From Stenomitos frigidus ULC18 (GTDB lineage Bacteria > Cyanobacteriota > Cyanobacteriia > Leptolyngbyales > Leptolyngbyaceae), in NCBI RefSeq assembly GCF_003003795.1, contig NZ_PVWK01000051.1:1-41726 (forward strand): a stretch of 41,726 nt of DNA. The letters are read 5' to 3'. Under the pieces are notes generated by a model. The model did not search any database and had not been told where the DNA came from. It saw only the letters and a program-made list of their open reading frames with translations. Every line of letters starts with the position of its first letter. Position 1 is the first letter of the stretch. This document shows positions 24,393-31,132 of this stretch, one piece after another. The translations under genes and the position numbers were made by a program.

Positions 24393-24740
24393 GACGCACC
24401 TCAATGTAAAAAGTGATGGAGTTCTGCAAAAAAGAATTCAACCTGCCACATCCTGCATGGTCATAATCAATTCCATCAGAAGCAATGCTCTTGAGCGGAA
24501 ACCTGTTTGGCTTATATCATTTTTGGCTTGATTTTACTAGTAGCACTGCGCAGGCAACCATTGCTGCAATCACTATAAGAAATATCAACCAGTATGACCA
24601 TACAGGTAACCTAAGTAAAATTCAGGAATGGCATCGATCAGGATGTGTTTTGGTCAGGCGAAAGGATGCTTTGAATCCTCAGCAGGACTACACACGATCG
24701 CCGCTTCATTCCAGCAAACGATCGCGGTTCTGAGCATTAC
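24393..24740. other. Intergenic stretch upstream of the MinD-like gene
   Basis: About 350 bp between the MinD-like start and promoter P4. It should hold the minus-strand promoter of the MinD/HECTH operon. An open frame at 24485-24733 lacks a ribosome site and any family resemblance. Nothing else was recognised. Confidence 0.4.
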
Positions 24741-24866
24741 CTGAATTTTTCTGAATTTTTCTGAGTAATCGTCGTTTTTCTCCTTTGTCTTCACTCAACT
24801 CAACTCCTGGATTTAGCTCACAACTTCTAGATTGTGAGCAAGCTGATTCAGGCATACAGTGACGGC
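24741..24866 (+). promoter_or_regulatory. Promoter P4 with 10-bp phased repeats (small membrane protein)
   Basis: Distal repeats are CTGAATTTTT (24741), CTGAATTTTT (24751) and CTGAGTAATC (24761). The proximal trio is CTGGATTTAG (24807), CTCACAACTT (24817) and CTAGATTGTG (24827). The core promoter is TTGTGA (24832-24837), 17 bp, TACAGT (24855-24860). Register relative to -35 equals that of P1-P3 although surrounding sequence differs, showing that the repeats are conserved by function. It points to the 50-codon gene at 25024. Confidence 0.65.
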
Positions 24867-25023
24867 AGCAAGGGAATGAAGCCTTAAGCATATTGTTACC
24901 TTGAGACCTTAAGAACGGTTACTAAAGATAGCCTAAAAAAGACGGCCAGTCTCTTATTTACATTGCTTTAGTTGACCTAAACGAACCTTTTAAAAAGTAA
25001 AAATTCTAGCTTGGGAGGCACCT

Positions 25024-25176
25024 ATGAACCGTCGAGTACATTGGAAAGAACTACTGCTACACCTCATTCTTTGGTTAGCGACTGAGCTCATTCTGAATTT
25101 GACTGAACTTAGTGATTTATCAAATTACAGCGAGTTTGTTTTACAGCAAAATAGGCTTGAACTCCGAAAAGCATAA
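25024..25176 (+). CDS. Small membrane protein (50 aa), co-regulated with precursors
   Basis: 50 residues with a good ribosome site (GGGAGGCACCT before ATG). It has a basic start (MNRRVHWKE), one hydrophobic helix (LLLHLILWLATELILNL, about 10-26) and a charged tail (YSEFVLQQNRLELRKA). It resembles short single-helix cyanobacterial hypothetical proteins with a WLxxEIxLNL-like core. It follows promoter P4, so it belongs to the same regulon as the precursors. It has no double-glycine motif, so it is not a precursor; immunity or exporter accessory protein are possible roles by inference. Confidence 0.6.
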   Translation: MNRRVHWKELLLHLILWLATELILNLTELSDLSNYSEFVLQQNRLELRKA

Positions 25177-25726
25177 ATAGTGCATCAATAGGAGCTAAAT
25201 AAGATTTGTTAATTTTTGCTTAGCAAGGTAAAAATGCTTGAGTCAGAAGCCAGAATGAATTGTCGGTGAGAGAGAAGCGCGATCAGGCAAACTTTTTTGC
25301 CAAGAACCTCAATTTTCCTGAATTTTTCTATATTTACATTATTTTGGGGATTCCCTATAGTACTGGATACAACCAATACTAATCGGTTGAGCATTCTAGT
25401 TTCTTCTCATTCATGCTTTGATGAGAGTTCATGCTTCATTACAAACGCTTCAAAACTGACGAAAAAAGGCTTTAATCACTATGGGCCAAATTTTCGTTCC
25501 TGATCGCACAAGCAGCATGGTTGTCCGATCGGTGCTGTTAGTAGTGAGGGCAGCGTGTGAAGAACGCAGCCATGTCATACTCCCTTTGCCTGTTGTAGAA
25601 GCGTGCCCTTGGCGCATTTTTGATCGTTCTTCATCACCCGTATGGGTGGCAGCGTTCAAAGAAGCAGAATTCGTTTCCTGATTGAGTCCCACCCGATTCC
25701 CGTTACCAAGACCAGGAGGAGCATCT
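25177..25726. other. Leader region before precursor 8
   Basis: 550 bp holding promoter P5 and a leader of roughly 360 nt up to precursor 8. A frame at 25481-25681 has no ribosome site and no family likeness. CACCCGTATGGGTG at 25636-25649 is a short hairpin. The long leader could carry RNA regulation, but no known riboswitch was recognised. Confidence 0.4.
25308..25367 (+). promoter_or_regulatory. Promoter P5 with 10-bp phased repeats (precursor 8)
   Basis: One trio only: CTCAATTTTC (25308), CTGAATTTTT (25318), CTATATTTAC (25328). The last overlaps the -35 box TTTACA (25333-25338) in exactly the register of P1-P4. After 17 bp comes TATAGT (25356-25361). TTTACATT here also fits an RpaB HLR1 half-site. 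Confidence 0.6.
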
Positions 25727-25909
25727 ATGTCTACCGATCGTGCCAGCGACAATCAAGCACACCCCAGCAGAACGCTAGAGAATGTCACCGCAGCCACCGG
25801 GGCAACCTCAACTGCTGAAACAGAAATATCGGATGAAACCTTAGAAGCCGTAGCTGGCGGTGGTGTCGCCAAGCCGCCGTTGCATCAGCCTCTGGTTGGT
25901 CATGGTTGA
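25727..25909 (+). CDS. Double-glycine-leader precursor 8, very short core
   Basis: 60 residues from the ATG at 25727, eight bases after AGGAGGA; an upstream TTG frame start is rejected. The leader is long (45 residues), Thr/Ala-rich (TAATGATSTAETEIS) and ends ISDETLEAVAGG. The predicted core is only 15 residues: GVAKPPLHQPLVGHG, proline- and histidine-rich, without cysteine. It is nearest to the exporter genes and, with P5, is the only precursor with a separate long leader mRNA. A metal-binding or signalling peptide is conceivable. Confidence 0.75.
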   Translation: MSTDRASDNQAHPSRTLENVTAATGATSTAETEISDETLEAVAGGGVAKPPLHQPLVGHG

Positions 25910-26198
25910 GCCATCGCTGCTGCTGTGACGCATTGTGTCAGCGTCTCATCATCGTTAACGGCTGCTCCATAGACAGCATTTTCCCAATGAATCGTCGCAG
26001 TCTTGTGCCTGCAGATTGCTGGTGAATTGTTTGATCTCTTTGCTTTAACGATCGCTTCACTGCTTTGACGCACTGTAAAACACCCCCTGCAGCCTGTGGC
26101 GCTTCTGAAGCTTGTCTGCACAAAATCCTTGCCTCGTCGGTCGTTCGCAGCAACTATGCATCCTCGTGTCGTGAGTAAACCATAAGGCGTTATTGGTT

Positions 26199-27299
26199 AT
26201 GACAGAAGTTCTACTTCAAGAATTAAGTAACAGCGACATTAACTGGATGATCGCTACCGGCAAGCGTGAGGAAATTGCAGCAGGCGAGGTCTTGCTTCAG
26301 CAAAATGAAGCCGCTCATACCCTCTATCTCCTTCTAGAAGGAGCCTTAACCATTGGGATTCCCCAGGCGGAAAGCGATCCGTTAGCCCTTGCCTTCTCAG
26401 TGTTGGAAGGTCGGGAAACCACGGAACGAGAGATTGCTCGCATCGCCAGCGGTGAACTGGTGGGTGAAGAATGCTTTCTCGATTCCCGTGCGCCTTTTAC
26501 CATTGTTCGGGCATTGGAAGATTCACTCGTTTTAGCGATTCCACAAAGTCAAATCGTCGCCAAACTGCAACAGGATGTGAGTTTTGCCGCTCATTTGTAC
26601 CGCGCGATCGCCGTTTTGCTTTCTAACCGACTGCGGTCTGTCGTGAACCAGCTTGGCTATAGCCGCTTTGCCCAAAGCGCTCAAATTCGAGAAGTCCTCT
26701 TTGTGTTTGGCGAATTGAGCGATAGCGATATTGATTGGATTATTGCGGCTGGGCAGCGGGAAGAGATCCCGGCGGGCAAAATCCTGATCCACAAGGGTCG
26801 GCCGGTGGACGGGCTGTACATCTTGCTCAATGGCACCATGACGGTTTCGATCTCAGACAATGACAACAATCCCCTGGCGATCGTCTTTGCCTCCCTGGAC
26901 AGCAGTGAAGACCCCGGTCGTGAAATTGCTCGCTTGCTGCGCGGCGATATTGCCGGTGAAATGCCCTTTGTGGACGATCGCCCACCTGAAACCACCATTA
27001 AAGCGCACGAAGATTCTCTGGTCTTGATGGTTCCCAAACAGCAGTTAGTGGTCAAGCTGCATCAAGATGAGGTATTTGCCTCTCACTTTTATCGAGTCAT
27101 TTCAATCTTGCTCCTCAATCGCTTGCGTGATATCAGCAGCCGATTGGGCTATGGCCGACGCACTTACGACGAAGGTCAGGCGTTGGATAACAACATCGAA
27201 TATGAAGAAGAATTAGATTTCAATGTGCTGGATCACGTCTCCTTAGCAGGCGCACGTTTTGATTGGTTGCTGAAGTGCCTCAACGTGAAAGGAGCGTGA
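26199..27299 (+). CDS. Tandem cyclic-nucleotide-binding-fold protein
   Basis: 366 residues from the ATG at 26199. Two cNMP-binding (Crp-like) beta-barrel domains occupy about 1-140 and 165-310; both begin with the matching segment LSxSDIxWxIAxGxREEI. A 50-residue acidic tail follows. No HTH is attached, so it is not a Crp-type regulator. In both domains the phosphate-binding-cassette arginine of canonical cAMP sites appears replaced (GEECFLDSRAPFTIVRA and GEMPFVDDRPPETTIKA carry Pro in that column), suggesting a structural role or another ligand. Genes of this type accompany NHLM exporters in cyanobacteria. It precedes the HlyD gene by about 125 bp. Confidence 0.85.
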   Translation: MTEVLLQELSNSDINWMIATGKREEIAAGEVLLQQNEAAHTLYLLLEGALTIGIPQAESDPLALAFSVLEGRETTEREIARIASGELVGEECFLDSRAPFTIVRALEDSLVLAIPQSQIVAKLQQDVSFAAHLYRAIAVLLSNRLRSVVNQLGYSRFAQSAQIREVLFVFGELSDSDIDWIIAAGQREEIPAGKILIHKGRPVDGLYILLNGTMTVSISDNDNNPLAIVFASLDSSEDPGREIARLLRGDIAGEMPFVDDRPPETTIKAHEDSLVLMVPKQQLVVKLHQDEVFASHFYRVISILLLNRLRDISSRLGYGRRTYDEGQALDNNIEYEEELDFNVLDHVSLAGARFDWLLKCLNVKGA

Positions 27300-27302
27300 G
27301 CG

Positions 27303-27380
27303 ATGATTGCATCCTTTCAAGAAGCCATACGCTTTTGGCATGGATACGGAATGCCGTTAAGCCAATCAAACTATCTGTAA
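27303..27380 (+). CDS. Possible 25-aa peptide
   Basis: A short frame starts 3 bp after the cNMP-fold gene; AAAGGAGCG lies 8-16 bases upstream. It encodes MIASFQEAIRFWHGYGMPLS plus five residues. It has no double-glycine motif and is not clearly hydrophobic. Possibly only a translational-coupling frame. Confidence 0.25.
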   Translation: MIASFQEAIRFWHGYGMPLSQSNYL

Positions 27381-27423
27381 CTAACGATTAATTTCAATTT
27401 GCACTGTACTGGGGTGATGCCAA

Positions 27424-28863
27424 ATGTTAGACCAAAAGCGTGAACTCTTCAGGAAAGAACCCCTGGCGCGTTTATCGTCTCCAGAGCAGTTAGACCAATT
27501 GATGCAAGTGGTTGGGCCGAAATCCTGGCTGCCCTTAGCGGCTTTGGGTGGACTCACCTTTGTGGCGATCGTCTGGAGCATTGTCGGACGGCTACCCATT
27601 ACTGTGACGGGGCAAGGCGTATTGATTCGGCCTCAAAAAGTGGTGTTGGTGCAAACACCCGGTGCCGGACAGATCTTGACCATCAATGTGAAAGCGGGAG
27701 ATGCGGTGAAGCAGGGTGAGACGCTGGCCACCCTCGATCCCGATCCGGAGCTGAAGAAGCAACTACAGCAAGAACTCAGCAAACTTTCAGAGCTGCAAGA
27801 TCAAGATCGACAAGCCAATGCCCTCCAGGGGCAGCGAATGGAGCGGGAAGGACAGTCCAGTACCCAACAGCGTCAGACCCTGCTCAAAAGCCTACAGAAT
27901 GCGCAAAACCTGACTCCAGTGTTGCGAAACAAAGACCTGGAATCACTGCGCGCCGATCGCCAAAGCTTGCAGCAGCGGGTGCAAGCGCTGCAAACTCTAC
28001 TGCCGGTACTACAGGATCGGGTCAAGAAACGGCAGCAAATCTTTGAGGAAGGTGCCCTGTCTAGCGAAGTGGTGCTACAGGCACAGCAGGAATACCTGAA
28101 TAACCAGGCAACGCTGGCCGATGCCCAGTCTCAATTGAAGCGACTGGATACCAAAGAAGCAGAGGCAGAGCGTCAGTATCTCAGTAGCTTGACCAACATG
28201 TCTGGTATCAGCGCCCAATTACGGGCCTTAGATAGCCAGGAAACGGGTTTAGCGCAGCAAAACCTGGAGACGACGAGCAGTCGCCAGAATCGGCTGCAAG
28301 AAGTCAAACGCAGCATCGCTCGCCTGGAAGTAGAAATCAAGGAAAAGAGCAAAATTCTCAGCGGGTACACCGGCAGAGTCGAAGAAATTGCGGTGAAGCC
28401 GGGGCAAGTCATTGCAGCGGGCAGCACTATCGCCACGCTCAATGCCGAAACGCCCTCTGACAAGTTGGTCAGCGTGACCTACTTTACGGTGCAAGATGGC
28501 AAGCGCATTAAGGCTGGCATGCCCGTACAGGTCACCCCCAGCACCGTCAAACGTGAGCGCTTTGGTGGCGTTCTGGGCTCAGTGACTAGTGTGTCATCCC
28601 TACCTGCTACGCCTCAAGGTGCGTTGGTACTGATTGGCAATGAAGAAACGGTGAAAAACCTGATGTCGGGCGATCGCACGATCGAAGTGTTCACCCAGCT
28701 TCAAGAAGATCCCACCACGGAGAGCGGCTACAAATGGTCGTCTTCAAAGGGCCCAGCACAAAAGCTTTCGGCTGCCACCACCACCACTGTGCGGGTCAAA
28801 GTCGGGGAGCAAAGCCCGATTAGCTACATCATTCCCCTGCTGAAGTCAGTCACTGATAGTTGA
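27424..28863 (+). CDS. NHLM bacteriocin system secretion protein (HlyD-type adaptor)
   Basis: 479 residues. A short cytoplasmic N-terminus precedes one membrane helix (SWLPLAALGGLTFVAIVWSIV, about 34-54). The first half of a lipoyl domain (VQTPGAGQILTINVKAGDAVKQGETLATLDP) follows. A long glutamine-rich coiled-coil hairpin spans about 105-320. The second lipoyl half (GYTGRVEEIAVKPGQVIAAGSTIATL) and a beta-barrel end it. It should bridge the ABC transporters to an outer-membrane TolC-like channel, which is not encoded here. The unit order with the next two genes is that of NHLM/NHLP export systems. Confidence 0.92.
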   Translation: MLDQKRELFRKEPLARLSSPEQLDQLMQVVGPKSWLPLAALGGLTFVAIVWSIVGRLPITVTGQGVLIRPQKVVLVQTPGAGQILTINVKAGDAVKQGETLATLDPDPELKKQLQQELSKLSELQDQDRQANALQGQRMEREGQSSTQQRQTLLKSLQNAQNLTPVLRNKDLESLRADRQSLQQRVQALQTLLPVLQDRVKKRQQIFEEGALSSEVVLQAQQEYLNNQATLADAQSQLKRLDTKEAEAERQYLSSLTNMSGISAQLRALDSQETGLAQQNLETTSSRQNRLQEVKRSIARLEVEIKEKSKILSGYTGRVEEIAVKPGQVIAAGSTIATLNAETPSDKLVSVTYFTVQDGKRIKAGMPVQVTPSTVKRERFGGVLGSVTSVSSLPATPQGALVLIGNEETVKNLMSGDRTIEVFTQLQEDPTTESGYKWSSSKGPAQKLSAATTTTVRVKVGEQSPISYIIPLLKSVTDS

Positions 28864-28909
28864 TTCGCCTTCGTGATCGCCCCATCCTCCTCGTAGATCC
28901 ATCAGTCAC

Positions 28910-31132
28910 ATGGCAAGCATTCTGGGTTTCAAACTTTTCGAACCAAACGTCTCTGGCAGGGTCAAAACGCCGACCCTCCTGCAAATGGAGGCGGTGGAAT
29001 GTGGTGCCGCTGCACTTGGAATCATCCTGGGCTACTACGGTCGGATTGTGCCACTGCCAGAACTACGGCAGGAGTGCGGTGTCTCACGCGATGGCAGTAA
29101 AGCCTCCAACGTGGTGAAAGCAGCTAGACACTATGGCTTACAAGCTAAAGGTCTCCAAAAGCCGCTGGACACGCTGAAGGATCTGCGTCCTCCCTACATT
29201 GTGTTCTGGAATTTCAATCACTTCCTCGTACTGGAAGGGTTTGGGCCCGAGCAGGTGTATCTCAATGATCCCGCCACAGGCCCCCGATCTGTTTCGTTAG
29301 AAGAATTTGACCAGGCGTATACCGGCGTGGTGCTGGTGATGGAACCGGGTCCTAATTTCAGCCAGGGTGGACGGAAAGCCAGCATCCTCGAAAGCTTGGG
29401 TCGTCGTCTCAATGGGGTGCAAGGGGCGCTGTTGTACTGTCTGTTAGCAGGGTTGCTGCTCACGATTCCTCGCTTAGCAATCCCGGCATTCACGCAGATC
29501 TTTGTCGATGAAGTGCTGGTGCAGGGTCGGCAGGAATGGTTGCGCTTGCTGATGGTGGGCATGTTGGTGACGGTGGTCCTGATTGGGCTGTTGGCTCGCC
29601 TGCGGCTCTATTACCTGCGGCGATTAATGCTAAAGCTGTCAATCGGCATGTCGGGTCAGTTTCTCTGGCATACGCTTCGTTTACCCGTTGGCTTTTATGC
29701 CCAGCGGTTTGCCGGGGAGATCAGCAGCCGCCTGGATATGAATGACAAAGTTGCGGGTATTTTGTCGGGTCGGCTGGCCACCACCGTCATTGATGCGGTC
29801 ATGATTGTCTTCTATGCCCTTCTGATGTTCTTCTACGACTGGGTGTTGACGCTCATTGGCTTCTTCTTTGCCGGGATCAATGTTCTGGCGTTGCAGTTAC
29901 TCTCTCGCTCTCGTGTGGATGCCAACATGCGTCTGGCACAGGAGTATGGCAAGGTGTCTGGGGTCACGATCGGCGGCATCCAAACGATGGAAACCGTCAA
30001 AGCCTCTGGCCTGGAATCCGATCTCTTTGCCAAGTTCGCTGGCTACTATGCCAAAGCCGTGAATTCACAACAGCAGCTTGCCCTGCAAAATCAGATCCTC
30101 TCGGTCTTGCCCACGCTGCTCGGCACGTTAATTACGGCCTCCATCCTGGTTGTAGGCGGGCTGCGGGTGATGAATGGCAACCTGACGATCGGCATGCTCA
30201 TTGCCTTCCAACTGTTGATGGGTAGTTTTCTGGCTCCCGTCAATAGCCTGGTTAACTTTGGCAGTACGCTGCAAGAGCTTGAAGGCGATCTCAACCGCCT
30301 GGATGATGTTTTGCAAAACCCCGTCGATCCAGAAGCCGATCGCAAAGAGACCGCCTATCAGATTGATATAGACTCCTTTCGCCTACAGGGCACTGTCGAG
30401 TTAAGCAATGTCACCTTTGGCTATAGCCGACTGGATGGCCCGTTGATTGAAAATTTCAGCCTCACGGTGAAGCCCGGAGAGCGGGTAGCACTGGTTGGCG
30501 GCAGCGGTTCCGGCAAGTCTACCTTAGCCAAACTCGTGTGTGGGCTGTATGAACCCTGGGATGGTGAGATTCGGTTTGATGGCAAACCTCGATCACAGCT
30601 ACCCCGATCGGTACTGGCAAATTCAGTCGCGATGGTAGAGCAGGATATCTTTTTGTTTGCTGGCACCGTGACCGAAAACCTCACGCTCTGGGACGACACC
30701 GTTCCGCGCAACGATATCATTCAGGCGTGCAAAGATGCTGCTATTAACGACCTTGTACTGCTGATGCCCGGTGGCTATGATGCCGAGTTGATCGAAGCGG
30801 GTGCCAATATTAGCGGTGGACAGCGCCAGCGGTTAGAAATTGCTCGCGCCCTGGTGAGAAATCCATCCATTCTGGTACTGGATGAAGCGACCAGCGCCCT
30901 GGATGCGGAAACGGAGGTAATCATCGATCGCAACCTCCGCAGACGGGGTTGTGCTTGCATTGTGGTGGCTCATCGCTTGAGCACGATTCGAGATTGTGAT
31001 GAAATCATCGTGCTGGAACGGGGCAAGGTGGTGCAACGCGGCACCCACGAGTCGTTAAGTCAGGAAGGCGGTGCCTACGGTCGCCTCATTCACCGTGAAG
31101 GCGGGGCATTGCAGGAGGTGAGCCATGCTTAA
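28910..31132 (+). CDS. NHLM bacteriocin ABC transporter with C39 peptidase
   Basis: 740 residues. The N-terminal C39 peptidase domain (about 15-145) has Gln25, catalytic Cys31 (QMEAVECGAAA), His104 (NFNHFLVLEG) and Asp120 (LNDPATG), a complete triad. It should cut the precursors after the VAGG motif. A six-helix ABC exporter domain follows (about 165-450), then the nucleotide-binding domain with Walker A GGSGSGKST near 530, signature SGGQRQR and Walker B ILVLDEATSALD near 655, and His-loop AHRLST. It overlaps the next gene by 8 bp. Confidence 0.95.
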   Translation: MASILGFKLFEPNVSGRVKTPTLLQMEAVECGAAALGIILGYYGRIVPLPELRQECGVSRDGSKASNVVKAARHYGLQAKGLQKPLDTLKDLRPPYIVFWNFNHFLVLEGFGPEQVYLNDPATGPRSVSLEEFDQAYTGVVLVMEPGPNFSQGGRKASILESLGRRLNGVQGALLYCLLAGLLLTIPRLAIPAFTQIFVDEVLVQGRQEWLRLLMVGMLVTVVLIGLLARLRLYYLRRLMLKLSIGMSGQFLWHTLRLPVGFYAQRFAGEISSRLDMNDKVAGILSGRLATTVIDAVMIVFYALLMFFYDWVLTLIGFFFAGINVLALQLLSRSRVDANMRLAQEYGKVSGVTIGGIQTMETVKASGLESDLFAKFAGYYAKAVNSQQQLALQNQILSVLPTLLGTLITASILVVGGLRVMNGNLTIGMLIAFQLLMGSFLAPVNSLVNFGSTLQELEGDLNRLDDVLQNPVDPEADRKETAYQIDIDSFRLQGTVELSNVTFGYSRLDGPLIENFSLTVKPGERVALVGGSGSGKSTLAKLVCGLYEPWDGEIRFDGKPRSQLPRSVLANSVAMVEQDIFLFAGTVTENLTLWDDTVPRNDIIQACKDAAINDLVLLMPGGYDAELIEAGANISGGQRQRLEIARALVRNPSILVLDEATSALDAETEVIIDRNLRRRGCACIVVAHRLSTIRDCDEIIVLERGKVVQRGTHESLSQEGGAYGRLIHREGGALQEVSHA

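Noticed and set aside
24485-24733. 82-codon frame upstream of P4
   Set aside because: No ribosome site, no recognisable domain, ends inside the promoter region.
25481-25681. 66-codon frame in the leader of precursor 8
   Set aside because: No ribosome site and no family likeness; kept only as part of the leader RNA.
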